From contig NZ_JIAI01000004.1 of assembly GCF_000620785.1 (NCBI RefSeq), positions 124,001-188,000 on the forward strand: a DNA stretch of 64,000 nucleotides, written 5' to 3'. Of this stretch, positions 7,205 to 15,648 are shown piece after piece. Numbering within the stretch: position 1 is the first letter of the stretch; every line of letters begins with the position of its first letter. Source of the stretch: Actinospineispora acaciae DSM 45401. GTDB taxonomy: Bacteria > Actinomycetota > Actinomycetes > Mycobacteriales > Pseudonocardiaceae. The position numbers and the translations under genes were made by a program. Under the pieces are notes generated by a model. That model was given only the letters and a program-made list of their open reading frames with translations. It searched no databases and was not told where the DNA came from.

Positions 7205-8889
7205 TCGGCGCCGCGATCGTCCTGGTGGTGGTGGTCACGCTGCTGATCGGGGCGCGCGGGGTCGCCGCGATCCGCAGCACGTCGGACTTCCTGGTCGCGT
7301 CGCGGCGGATCTCGCCGACGCTGAACGCCGCCGCCGTGTCCGGGGAGTACCTGTCGGCGGCGTCGTTCCTCGGCGTGGCCGGGCTGATGGTCAAGGACGG
7401 CGTCGGGGCGCTCTGGTACGGGGTGGGCTTCACCGCCGGGTACATCGCGATGCTCGCGCTGGTGGCCGCGCCGATGCGCCGGACCGGCGCGCTCACCGTG
7501 CCCGACTTCGCCGAGGCGCGGCTGGGCTCGCCCGGGCTGCGCAAGCTCTCCGGCGCCGTGGTGCTGGTGATCGCCACGCTGTACCTGGTGCCGCAGTTCA
7601 AGGCGGCCGGGCTGGTGCTCACGGTGGTCAGCGGCACGCCGTACTGGGTTGGGGTGGTCGTCGCGGGCGCGGCGGTGAGCATCACCCTCGCGCTGGGCGG
7701 CATGCGCGCCGCCACCTACGTGCAGGCGTTCCAGTTCGGGCTCAAGCTGCTGCTGTTCATCGTCCCGGCGATCTGGCTGGTCCTGCAGGTCGGCGCGGAC
7801 ACCCGGGCCGAGGCGCTGCACCCCGTCGAGTTCACCCGGTTCGAACGCGTGACGCCCGTGCAGTTCCGCCACGACGTCCGGCTGACGATCACCGAGCCGA
7901 CGGCGGCCAGCACCGCGCCGGGCCGCCCCGTCGAGGTGCTCCCGCCCGGTCGCTACGACGTCGAGGACGGCAGCGTCTGGACCTTCCAGGCGGGCGCCGC
8001 CGTGCCGGAGCTGGCCGGGGCGCCGCCGCCGGGTGGCGCGGGCTGGGCGCGCCCGCTGCTGGACCCGAACGGCGCCGGCCACCCGCTGCTCGCGACGCTG
8101 TCGGTGCTGGTGGCGACCGTGCTCGGCACCATGGGGCTGCCGCACATCATCGTGCGGTTCCACACCAGCCCGGACGGTCGCGCTGCCCGCCGGACGGCGG
8201 CGATCACGGTGCTGCTGCTGAGCGTGTTCTACCTGTTCCCGGGGGTCTACGGCGCGCTGGGCGCGGTGTTGCTGCCCGAGCTGTACCTGACCGGCGGCAC
8301 CGACACGGTCGTCGTCGCGCTGCCGTCGCGGGTGGACACCGGGTGGGCCGGCTCGCTGTTCACCGCGATGCTCTCCGCCGGCGCGTTCGCCGCGTTCCTG
8401 GCCACCTCGCTGGGCCTGCTGCTCGCCCTGTCCGGCGCGGTGTCGCACGACCTGCTGCCCGGGGCCACCGTGCGGCGGCTGCGGCTCACCACGCTGGCCA
8501 CCGCGCTGTGCGTGGTGGCGCTCGCGCTGCCGTCGGTGTACCTGGACGTCGGCGTGCTCGTGACGTCCGCGTTCACGGTGGCCGCCTCGACGTTCTGTCC
8601 GCTGCTCGTGCTCGGGATCTGGTGGCCCCGGCTGACCGCGCGCGGCGCCGTGGTCGGGATGGTGGTGGGGCTGCTCGCGTCGGCGGGGGTGATCGGGACG
8701 GGCTTCGCGCTGGCCGTCCCGCCAGGGCTCGCGGCGATCCTGCTCGGCCAGCCCGCGCTGGTGTCGGTGCCGCTGGCGTTCCTGACGATGGTGCTGGTGT
8801 CGCTGCGCGGCAGGCCACCGGCGTGGGCGAACGCCGCCATGCTGCGGCTGCACCTGGACGAGACCGAGCGCTCCGCCGACGCCCGCTGA
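7201..8889 (+). CDS. Sodium:solute symporter (acetate/monocarboxylate type), first copy
   Basis: A 562-residue SSS-family transporter with 13 predicted membrane helices. TM1 and TM2 carry the signatures STSDFLVASRRISPTLNAAA and SGEYLSAASFLG, shared with ActP and MctC. A hydrophilic insertion of roughly 80 residues (about 215-300, including VEVLPPGRYDVEDGSVW) lies between helices; insertions of this kind occur in actinobacterial members. GTG 7201 overlaps the preceding stop. It likely imports acetate, pyruvate or propionate with Na+ or H+. Control by the upstream LytS/LytTR pair is inferred from operon structure. Confidence 0.85.
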   Translation: MIGAAIVLVVVVTLLIGARGVAAIRSTSDFLVASRRISPTLNAAAVSGEYLSAASFLGVAGLMVKDGVGALWYGVGFTAGYIAMLALVAAPMRRTGALTVPDFAEARLGSPGLRKLSGAVVLVIATLYLVPQFKAAGLVLTVVSGTPYWVGVVVAGAAVSITLALGGMRAATYVQAFQFGLKLLLFIVPAIWLVLQVGADTRAEALHPVEFTRFERVTPVQFRHDVRLTITEPTAASTAPGRPVEVLPPGRYDVEDGSVWTFQAGAAVPELAGAPPPGGAGWARPLLDPNGAGHPLLATLSVLVATVLGTMGLPHIIVRFHTSPDGRAARRTAAITVLLLSVFYLFPGVYGALGAVLLPELYLTGGTDTVVVALPSRVDTGWAGSLFTAMLSAGAFAAFLATSLGLLLALSGAVSHDLLPGATVRRLRLTTLATALCVVALALPSVYLDVGVLVTSAFTVAASTFCPLLVLGIWWPRLTARGAVVGMVVGLLASAGVIGTGFALAVPPGLAAILLGQPALVSVPLAFLTMVLVSLRGRPPAWANAAMLRLHLDETERSADAR

Positions 8890-9044
8890 GTTCCGCGTGG
8901 GCCGCGACCGTTCGTCGGCATTTCGGACCGTTCGTCGGCCGTTGGTCGCGCCACCCGACGACGTGTCGCGCGCCACTTCCCCCGACGCCCCGTGAACGTT
9001 TTCCTGTCCCTCCGGTAGCTGGGCCGGTCGTGCAGGGAGGCATC

Positions 9045-9383
9045 GTGGGTACCGAGTCGTCACCACCGACGGACGTGCGCGACTGGGAGGCCGCCCAGGC
9101 GGAGCCCGAGTTCCAGGAGCTGCGGCGCCGGCTGCGCGGCTTCGTCTTCCCGGTGACCGCGCTGTTCCTCGTCTGGTACCTGCTCTACGTGCTGCTCAGC
9201 AGCTACGCCCCCGGGCTCATGGCGATCAAGCTGTTCGGCAACGTGAACGTCGGGCTGGTGTTCGGGCTGCTGCAGTTCGTGTCCACGTTCGGGATCACCG
9301 CCTGGTACGTCCACTACGCCAACCGGCGGCTCGACCCGCTGGCCGGCTCCATCCGTGACCGGCTCGAGGGGGAACGGGCATGA
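9045..9383 (+). CDS. DUF485 membrane protein (YjcH-like)
   Basis: A 112-residue protein with the DUF485 pattern EFQELRRRLRGFVFPVTALF, then WYLLYVLLSSYAPG and a second helix ending in the conserved TAWYVHYANRRLDPLA. DUF485 proteins (E. coli YjcH) are encoded with the acetate permease ActP and are thought to assist it. GTG 9045 is chosen because AGGGAGG lies five bases upstream. A 155-bp gap after the previous symporter could hold a promoter. Its last codons overlap the next ATG (ATGA). Confidence 0.88.
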   Translation: MGTESSPPTDVRDWEAAQAEPEFQELRRRLRGFVFPVTALFLVWYLLYVLLSSYAPGLMAIKLFGNVNVGLVFGLLQFVSTFGITAWYVHYANRRLDPLAGSIRDRLEGERA

Positions 9384-11023
9384 CGCTCTCGCAGGGCGTG
9401 CAGGGCAGCAACCCGCTGCTCAACATCGCGATCTTCGGCGTCTTCGTCGTCATCACGCTGGCCATCGTGGTCCGGGTCAGCCGCCGCGCGAACCGGGGCG
9501 CCTCCGACTTCTACACCGCGGGCGCGGCGTTCTCCGGCCCACAGAACGGCATCGCCATCTCCGGGGACTACCTCTCGGCGGCGTCGTTCCTCGGCATCGC
9601 CGGCGCGATCGCCCTCAACGGCTACGACGGCTTCCTCTACTCGGTGGGCTTCCTGGTCGCATGGTTGGTGGCGCTGCTGCTGGTCGCGGAGCTGCTGCGC
9701 AACACCGGCCGCTACACCATGGGCGACGTGCTGGCGTTCCGGATGCGCCAGCGCCCGGTCCGCGCGGCCGCCGCCACCTCGACGCTGGCCGTGTCGTTCT
9801 TCTACCTGCTCGCCCAGATGGCCGGCGCCGGCGGCCTCATCGCACTGCTGCTGAACGTCACCAGCAAGTCCGGCCAGGCCGTGGTCATCGCGATCGTCGG
9901 CGTGGTGATGATCGCCTACGTGCTGATCGGCGGGATGCGCGGCACCAGCTGGGTGCAGATCATCAAGGCCGTGCTGCTGGTCGTCGGCGCCGGCGTCATG
10001 ACGCTGTGGGTGCTCGGCCTGAGCGGGTTCAACCTCTCGGCGCTCCTCGGCGAGGCGGTCCAGCGCGGAGGCCAGGCCGGCGAGGCGCTGCTCAGCCCCG
10101 GCAAGCAGTACGGCAAGAGCGGCCTCACCAAGATCGACTTCGTGTCGCTGGCGCTGGCGCTGGTGCTCGGCACGGCGGGGCTGCCGCACATCCTGATGCG
10201 TTTCTACACGGTGCCCACCGCCAAGGAGGCCCGCCGCTCGGTGGTCTGGGCGATCTGGCTGATCGGCCTGTTCTACCTGTTCACCCTCGTGCTCGGGTAC
10301 GGGGCCGGCGCGATCGTCGGCCCCGACGCGATCAAGAAGGCGCCCGGGGCGGCGAACTCGGCGGCCCCGCTGCTCGCCTACGCGCTCGGCGGCACGGTGC
10401 TGCTCGGGATCATCGCGGCGGTGGCGTTCGCGACCATCCTGGCCGTGGTCGCCGGGCTCACCATCACCGCGTCGGCGTCGTTCGCGCACGACATCTACGC
10501 CAACGTCATCAAGCGCGGCAAGGTCGACGGCAAGCAGGAGGAGGTCAAGGTCGCCCGGATCACCGCGATGGTGATCGGCGTCATCGCCATCCTGGGCGGC
10601 ATCCTGGCCAACGGGCAGAACATCGCCTTCCTGGTCGCGCTGGCCTTCGCGGTGGCCGCCTCGGCGAACCTGCCGACGATCCTCTACTCCCTGTTCTGGA
10701 AACGGTTCAACACCGCCGGCGCGCTGTGGAGCATCTACGGCGGCCTCGGCGTCACCGTGCTGCTGATCATCTTCTCGCCGGTGGTGTCCGGCAAGCCCGT
10801 GGACCCGTCCACCGGCCGCAGCCCGTCCATGCTCCAGGGTGTCGACTTCAGCTGGTTCCCGCTGGACAACCCCGGCCTCGTCTCGATCCCGGTGTCCTTC
10901 CTGCTCGGCTACCTCGGCACGGTGCTCAGCAAGGACACCGGCGACCCGGCCAAGTACGCCGAGATGGAAGTCAGATCCCTGACCGGCGCCCACACCGAAC
11001 ATTCCGTAGCGCACCAACACTGA
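9380..11023 (+). CDS. Cation/acetate symporter, ActP/MctC-like
   Basis: A 547-residue SSS transporter with about 13 helices, starting at ATG in a 4-bp overlap with the DUF485 gene. Motifs include GASDFYTAGAAFSGPQNGIA and SGDYLSAASFLGIAG (Na+ and substrate site of TM1-2) and the helical GTAGLPHILMRFYTV segment that is highly conserved in ActP/MctC. Its closest functional analogues are acetate permease and the Corynebacterium monocarboxylate carrier MctC. The pairing DUF485 + ActP is textbook. The window thus carries two paralogous carboxylate symporters in one regulated locus. Confidence 0.9.
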   Translation: MTLSQGVQGSNPLLNIAIFGVFVVITLAIVVRVSRRANRGASDFYTAGAAFSGPQNGIAISGDYLSAASFLGIAGAIALNGYDGFLYSVGFLVAWLVALLLVAELLRNTGRYTMGDVLAFRMRQRPVRAAAATSTLAVSFFYLLAQMAGAGGLIALLLNVTSKSGQAVVIAIVGVVMIAYVLIGGMRGTSWVQIIKAVLLVVGAGVMTLWVLGLSGFNLSALLGEAVQRGGQAGEALLSPGKQYGKSGLTKIDFVSLALALVLGTAGLPHILMRFYTVPTAKEARRSVVWAIWLIGLFYLFTLVLGYGAGAIVGPDAIKKAPGAANSAAPLLAYALGGTVLLGIIAAVAFATILAVVAGLTITASASFAHDIYANVIKRGKVDGKQEEVKVARITAMVIGVIAILGGILANGQNIAFLVALAFAVAASANLPTILYSLFWKRFNTAGALWSIYGGLGVTVLLIIFSPVVSGKPVDPSTGRSPSMLQGVDFSWFPLDNPGLVSIPVSFLLGYLGTVLSKDTGDPAKYAEMEVRSLTGAHTEHSVAHQH

Positions 11024-11036
11024 GCTGGATTCCGGT

Positions 11037-12167
11037 TTAGAGCTGTAGCTCGATTCGTTGGCCGTCCGGGCCGACCGTTACCAGCCAGTCGGTGACGGTC
11101 GGTTCGCCGCTCTCCAGCCACCATCGGTAGGCACCGGTCACGTCGTCCCATAGCTGGCGCGGTCCGGCCTGCTCGACCGGGTAAGGCGGGTGTGTCCGCA
11201 GCTCCAGCGATGCCCACGAGCGTGTGTCCGGTGCGTACAGCCAGAGCTTGCCGAGGTCACCCGTGGTCTGCCACGACCACCAGATGCCGGTGACGCGCAG
11301 TCCGATCGCGGTCGCGGCGTCCCGGTTGCCGGCGACGCGGTGCGGATGAAGGTCGGTGGTCGACTTCGCGATGGCTGGCGCGGTGAAGTCCGCGCCGTTG
11401 ACCCTCGGTTCCCTCGCGGCGCGCAGCGTCATGAAGGAGGCGGGGCCGGCGAGACGTCCGGACGCGGTCCCGTCGTCGTGGCGGGTCAACACGACGACAC
11501 CGGGTGAGTGGTAGCTGTTGGTCAGGGGCACGACGATCCGTCCGCCGGGCGTGGTCTGGTCCACCCACGGGTAGGGCACGGTAGTCACGCCGACGGTGCT
11601 GATCGCCCGGTCGTAGGGTGCACCGTCGGGCCAGCCGAGCGCGCCGTCACCCACGATCGTGGTGACAGCGCCGTAGCCGGTGGCGTCGAGCGCTGCCCGT
11701 GCGTGGGCGGCCACGGTGGGGTCAATCTCGACCGTGGTCACGTTATCGGCGCCGACCGTGTGCGCGAGCAGCGCGGCGTTCCAGCCGGTGCCGGTGCCGA
11801 TCTCCAGAACCCGCTGACCGGGTTGTGGGTCCAGCTCGGCGAGCATCCCCGCGACCACCGACGGTTGTGACGAGGAGGAGGTGACCTCGAAGCCGGTGCC
11901 GTCGGGGGCGGGGTGCCCGTCGTTCACCTGGGTGTTGATCGCTTCGTTCGAGTACACCAGCTCGAGCCAGCGCCCGGGATCGTCGGCCCGGCGTAGTGGC
12001 ACGAGGTCATTGCCGGGCCGGCCGCGTTCGTGCAGGTAGATGACATCGGGGACGAACCGATGACGTGGGACCGTGTGCAGCGCGGCGGCCCAACGGTCCG
12101 TGATCTCGCCTTGGTCGCTGAGATCGTGTAGAAGCCGCCGCGACAGCACCTCAGGTTGGTCAGTCAC
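11037..12167 (-). CDS. PCMT-like O-methyltransferase of the RiPP-associated type
   Basis: A 376-residue protein. Residues about 20-65 hold a leader-like region (VPRHRFVPD), 100-260 an isoaspartyl-methyltransferase SAM domain with SSSSQPSVVAGML, the SAM loop VLEIGTGTGWNAALL and APYDRAISTVGV, and 260-376 a C-terminal extension absent from ordinary Pcm. This length and the SSSSQPS motif are typical of methyltransferases found with ATP-grasp and FxLD-type peptide systems in actinobacteria. The GTG start overlaps the stop of a 37-residue peptide gene (GTGA). It may methylate an Asp/isoAsp carboxylate in that peptide; the peptide has five aspartates. No ATP-grasp or lanthionine synthetase is adjacent. 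Confidence 0.8.
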   Translation of the reverse strand: MTDQPEVLSRRLLHDLSDQGEITDRWAAALHTVPRHRFVPDVIYLHERGRPGNDLVPLRRADDPGRWLELVYSNEAINTQVNDGHPAPDGTGFEVTSSSSQPSVVAGMLAELDPQPGQRVLEIGTGTGWNAALLAHTVGADNVTTVEIDPTVAAHARAALDATGYGAVTTIVGDGALGWPDGAPYDRAISTVGVTTVPYPWVDQTTPGGRIVVPLTNSYHSPGVVVLTRHDDGTASGRLAGPASFMTLRAAREPRVNGADFTAPAIAKSTTDLHPHRVAGNRDAATAIGLRVTGIWWSWQTTGDLGKLWLYAPDTRSWASLELRTHPPYPVEQAGPRQLWDDVTGAYRWWLESGEPTVTDWLVTVGPDGQRIELQL

Positions 12168-12277
12168 TTCTTGCCGTGCTTACCCGGGTCTGGCTCCTTG
12201 GGTATGTTCGGCGCTTGTCCGTCCTTGCTCGGGTCGACTGGCGGTTTCGGCGGATCGTGCTTCCCCACGGCGGGCAT
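12164..12277 (-). CDS. Small Pro/Lys/Asp-rich peptide, candidate modified-peptide precursor
   Basis: A 37-residue frame beginning MPAVGKHDPPKPPVDPSK and ending EPDPGKHGKK, with GKH near both ends, ten prolines, eight lysines and five aspartates. Its TGA overlaps the GTG of the methyltransferase. ATG 12277 directly abuts AGGAAGG, so the GTG at 12266-12268 (34 residues, AGGA about eight bases away) may be the real start. The coupling to a RiPP-type methyltransferase makes it a plausible substrate. It could also be an unrelated small protein. It lacks an FxLD motif and any Cys, Ser/Thr-rich core, or obvious protease site. Confidence 0.6.
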   Translation of the reverse strand: MPAVGKHDPPKPPVDPSKDGQAPNIPKEPDPGKHGKK

Positions 12278-12316
12278 CCTTCCTGTTGTGGTTACCTTCC
12301 CTGGCCACCGGCGCGG

Positions 12317-13201
12317 CTAGAGCGCCGGCGTCCACTTCCATGGGCGCGGGCCGTGCTCGCCGCGTAGGCATGCCGTGCGCAGGGCGGCCTCGGCGCGGGC
12401 CGGCGGGTGCTCGGCGGCGCGCTGGGCGGCGTAGCAGGCCATGCGTAGCTCGCGGATGTCGCGGAGCAGGTCGAAACCGCCCCAGGTCGTGACGTCGTGG
12501 CCGTAGCGGTCGGTGAAGTCGCGGTAGTCCCGCTCGGTGATCCAGCCGAACGAGGTGTGTTTGATCGCGGTCGACACGAGATCCCATTCCGGCGGCCCGA
12601 CCGAACAACGTTCGAGATCAAGCAGCACCGTCTGCCCGTCGGCCGTGACCACGACGTTGCCGACCCAGGCATCCCCATGCACCACACAAGCCGGAAGCCC
12701 CGTAGGCCGGCACTGGTAGCAGTCGCGCAGGTCGGCGAGGTGCTCGCGCAGCCAGGTCCGATCGTCGTCGACCAGCGTCGCGGCGGCGTCGATGCGTTCG
12801 GCGAGCCGGACGAACGGGTCAAGCTCGGCGAAGCTGGGCGGCGGCGCCAGGTCGTGCAGCCGGCGCAGCGCCGCGGCCACCTCGGCGGGTGTGCCGTGCC
12901 GGTGCGGCGGGAGCTGCCGCCAGAACGTGACGGCCCGCCCCAAGATCTCCACGGGCTGGTCGATGTTGTCGAGCGGGGTGACGGCCGGGATCGCGTGTTC
13001 GGCGAGCCAGCGCGCCACCCGTACCTCTCGGCGCGCGGTCGCGGTGGCGCCAGGACGCGCGATACGGGCCACGATCTGACCGGACAGAGCAAAGATCGCG
13101 TTCTCGCCGAGGCGTACACACTCGGCCCCGGCGGGATCGATACCGACCTGTGCGCAGGCCTCGGCCAGCGTCCGGACGTGGCCGTCCAGATTGGTGTTCA
13201 C
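12317..13201 (-). CDS. APH/choline-kinase-fold phosphotransferase
   Basis: A 294-residue protein with the aminoglycoside-phosphotransferase fold. Visible motifs are the nucleotide-binding start (about residues 28-75), the Brenner catalytic loop CVVHGDAWVGN (HGD-x4-N) and the metal-binding LLDLE in place of the usual DFE/DWE. Members act on antibiotics, sugars, choline or homoserine. Here the operon partners (XRE regulator, peptide, methyltransferase) suggest a kinase acting on a peptide or small metabolite rather than an antibiotic, but that is inference. The GTG start overlaps the XRE stop (GTGA); 39 bp separate its stop from the peptide gene. Confidence 0.85.
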   Translation of the reverse strand: MNTNLDGHVRTLAEACAQVGIDPAGAECVRLGENAIFALSGQIVARIARPGATATARREVRVARWLAEHAIPAVTPLDNIDQPVEILGRAVTFWRQLPPHRHGTPAEVAAALRRLHDLAPPPSFAELDPFVRLAERIDAAATLVDDDRTWLREHLADLRDCYQCRPTGLPACVVHGDAWVGNVVVTADGQTVLLDLERCSVGPPEWDLVSTAIKHTSFGWITERDYRDFTDRYGHDVTTWGGFDLLRDIRELRMACYAAQRAAEHPPARAEAALRTACLRGEHGPRPWKWTPAL

Positions 13202-14514
13202 GACTCCAGAACCACCGTCGTGATGCGGCGGCGCAGGTCGGCCACGTCCCCGATGTCGGTGTGACGGTTGGAGTAGCGGGCAAGCTCCCGGAGGTCGTCG
13301 GCGGCGCGGGACGACCGGACGACACTGGCGGCGTCGAGAGCGCGGTGACCGATCACGATCGCTTCCCTCGGGTCACCGGTTGCCATCGTGAGACTCGCCA
13401 GCTTGATGTGAGAGATCGTCCGCGATCGCGCGTAGGCGTTGGTGTGGCCGGCGACGGAGGCGGCCAGCCGGTCACGAGCCGGACCCGGCGACCGTCCCTG
13501 AACGGCGAGGTCGAACAGGGCGTGTCCGGTGTCGCCGGAATGCTGCGCGGCGTCGTAGTAGGCCATCCACGGCGGGTCGTTCGCCGGCCTGGCGTGGGTG
13601 AACGCCTCATCGGCACGCCCGACCGCGAGCAAGGCATCCCGTACCCGGCCCATCTTCGCCAGCGCACGGGCGTGCGCGGTGTGCAGCATCGCGCGCTCAG
13701 TGGCGGTGAGCCGGTCCGCCCGGACCAATGCGTATTCGGTCAACGTCAGGCCGTCGTCGGGCTGGCCGACCCACGTCGCTTGTCGCGCCATCGACGAGAG
13801 CACCTTCGCCCGTAGATGCCAGTCGCCGGCCTCCTCGGCGCACGCCAGCGCGAAGCGGAAGATGCGGCGGGCGTCGTCGTGGGCGAAGGCGTCGAACGCC
13901 ATGAACGCGAACGTGTGCGCCAGGTACCCGACCGCAGAGAACAGCGGTGCCCGGTGCTGAGCGGCGTAGCGCGCCTGATCGAGAAGGCCTGCTGACCAGC
14001 GCAATTGTGCGAGCACGGCCTCCCGCGCCAGCCCTCCGCCGAATGTGTGGTCCCAGCTCGCGAACACTCTTGCGGCGGTGCGGATCTGCGCTACCTCCGT
14101 GGCTCCCACCCGGTCCGGTATCGGGGTCGGCTCGCTGCCGTCCAACAGGTCCAGGACCGGCGCCAGCGCCAGCCCTCCCGCGCCGAGCGCCGAGGCCCGC
14201 GCAAACGCCCTCCGGGTCACCTCGGAGACCTTGACCACGGCCCGACGCTTGTTGCTGAATCCCAACGCCACATCGCTGGGAGCGTTCAGCACCGCCCGCA
14301 TTGCCTCGCGATACAACTTCCCCGGCCACCGGATGACGCCCCGTTCGAGCTTGCCGACATAGTTCGCGTCCATCTCCACGACCCTGCCGTGGTGGTGGAA
14401 CACGTGAGCGTTCACCAACTCGGCCAGCTCATGTCGCGACAGACACTCGCCCGGCTGATCAGTCGAGTTCATCCGCTCCCGGGCCGCACGTAGCTGCCCA
14501 TTGGCGTCAGCCAC
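13198..14514 (-). CDS. XRE-family regulator with TPR-like C-terminus
   Basis: A 438-residue actinobacterial regulator. The N-terminal helix-turn-helix (about 5-75) is of the type reading QLRAARERMNS, then LVNAHVFHHHGR and MDANYVGKLERGVIRWPG. A basic segment VTRRAFARASALGAGGLAL follows, then a long alpha-helical repeat region (about 150-438) resembling TPR arrays. GTG 14514 is preferred over ATG 14472 because it restores the conserved first helix of the HTH. It heads a four-gene minus-strand operon and is divergent from three tiny genes starting at 14675. Such regulators often respond to small signals; none is identifiable. Confidence 0.8.
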   Translation of the reverse strand: MADANGQLRAARERMNSTDQPGECLSRHELAELVNAHVFHHHGRVVEMDANYVGKLERGVIRWPGKLYREAMRAVLNAPSDVALGFSNKRRAVVKVSEVTRRAFARASALGAGGLALAPVLDLLDGSEPTPIPDRVGATEVAQIRTAARVFASWDHTFGGGLAREAVLAQLRWSAGLLDQARYAAQHRAPLFSAVGYLAHTFAFMAFDAFAHDDARRIFRFALACAEEAGDWHLRAKVLSSMARQATWVGQPDDGLTLTEYALVRADRLTATERAMLHTAHARALAKMGRVRDALLAVGRADEAFTHARPANDPPWMAYYDAAQHSGDTGHALFDLAVQGRSPGPARDRLAASVAGHTNAYARSRTISHIKLASLTMATGDPREAIVIGHRALDAASVVRSSRAADDLRELARYSNRHTDIGDVADLRRRITTVVLES

Positions 14515-14674
14515 TCCGACCCCCCGTTGTGACCCGTGCTCATCGTGACACGCACACAACACCCGCGGCAGCCCAAACGGCAACCGGGACGATTGCAATC
14601 CTCCCCGAACTCTCCCCTTGACATCTGCGACCTTGGAAGCCTCGCGCGCCCGGCCAGCGACGAAGGTATCCGTC

Positions 14675-14851
14675 GTGATCAGCGAAGACACCCGATGCGG
14701 ACCGAGCGGTCCCGGAAGCGGCGACCTGCTCATGGCCTGGATCAGCTTCTGGCGGGCGAAACGCCGGGGAACGCGGACAATGCGCGAGGCAAAGGCCCGA
14801 CGCGCGGCACAGACCGCAGACGGCCAGCACCAGCCGAGGGCCGGCTCGTGA
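14675..14851 (+). CDS. Small basic protein of unknown function
   Basis: A 58-residue frame beginning at GTG 14675 (AAGG eight bases upstream) with an Ala/Lys/Arg-rich second half containing MAWISFWRAKRRGTRTMREA. Its TGA overlaps the next gene's GTG (GTGA), which supports translation. I do not recognise the family. It is the first of three coupled small genes divergent from the XRE regulator across a 160-bp intergenic region, which probably contains both promoters. Confidence 0.5.
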   Translation: MISEDTRCGPSGPGSGDLLMAWISFWRAKRRGTRTMREAKARRAAQTADGQHQPRAGS

Positions 14852-15150
14852 GGAGACGTCACGCGGTCTACGCCGTGCACGCCGTACGCCCCGAAATGAT
14901 CTGCTCCACCGAGGTCATCTGGACCCTCCAGGACGACGCCGAAACCTACGCCCACGACCTGTCCACCGACCCCGGCGTCCTCGCCGGAGCGGTCACCGAG
15001 TTCGTCCTCAACACCCCCGGCGACCGGCACCCGACCGCGCTCTACGTGAACGGCCAACGGCAGGAGGTGCCGCACCTGTCCGACGACCGCAAGATCGCCG
15101 CGAACGGCTACATCCAACACCCAACCCAGCGACGGAACAGACGCCTGTGA
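14848..15150 (+). CDS. Small hypothetical protein
   Basis: A 100-residue frame starting at GTG 14848 in a GTGA overlap. The conserved-looking core begins around MICSTEVIWTLQDDAETYAH and runs through FVLNTPGDRHPTALYVNGQ to a basic end. The protein is soluble, with no signal peptide and no recognisable domain. An alternative start is the internal ATG at 14896. Its stop overlaps the start of the winged-helix gene. Confidence 0.5.
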   Translation: MRRRHAVYAVHAVRPEMICSTEVIWTLQDDAETYAHDLSTDPGVLAGAVTEFVLNTPGDRHPTALYVNGQRQEVPHLSDDRKIAANGYIQHPTQRRNRRL

Positions 15151-15401
15151 ACCGGCGGCTGTCCAAGGCGTTGACCACCGTGGCCCAGGGAGCGGACCGC
15201 GAGATGACCGCAGTCGACATCTGCCGCCGCGCCCACCTACCCCCAGGCGGGATCTACGACGTGCTGATGAAGGCCACCCGGTTCGGGCGGGTGACGAGCC
15301 GCTGGGAGCACGTCAACGAGGCGATCCGGCCTCGGAACCGCCTGTACCGGCTCACCCCGGACGGCAAGCAGCGCGCCGCCGAGATGAGCGCGCCCCCATA
15401 G
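15147..15401 (+). CDS. Small winged-helix DNA-binding protein
   Basis: An 84-residue protein with a PadR/MarR-like compact winged helix: helices around LSKALTTVAQGADREMTAVDI, a recognition helix in GGIYDVLMKATRFGRVTSRW and a wing followed by NRLYRLTPDGKQRAAEM, the phrase typical of wHTH proteins. It starts at GTG 15147 in a GTGA overlap with the previous gene. It is probably the regulator or structural partner of this three-gene unit. Nothing supportable is seen from 15402 to 15648; a 76-codon frame at 15408-15638 lacks a good ribosome site. Confidence 0.65.
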   Translation: MNRRLSKALTTVAQGADREMTAVDICRRAHLPPGGIYDVLMKATRFGRVTSRWEHVNEAIRPRNRLYRLTPDGKQRAAEMSAPP

Positions 15402-15648
15402 ATCCCCGTGTCAGACCGTGACGGGTGGAGCCCGGGAGTGACACCGCTTCCCTTCGGCTCCTTACCGGACGGCACGGGCAACACCCCGCCCCGGGAGGCG
15501 TCCGAGATCCCGACACCTCCCGGGGCTGGGTCCACCAATGAGACGGCGCTAACCCCAGCCTGTGACGGTACGAGGCATAGACTGCGCCCGATGCCGCCAG
15601 CAACGCGCACGCACACAGATGCCAGGCGCGAGCTATAGGCTTCCGACC

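Noticed and set aside
12317..13201. Aminoglycoside resistance gene
   Set aside because: The fold is shared with many kinases, and the operon context with a peptide and methyltransferase gives no support for antibiotic modification.
15408..15638. A 76-codon frame after the small winged-helix gene
   Set aside because: No ribosome site, weak third-position bias and low-complexity Pro/Thr composition; could be real but not supported.
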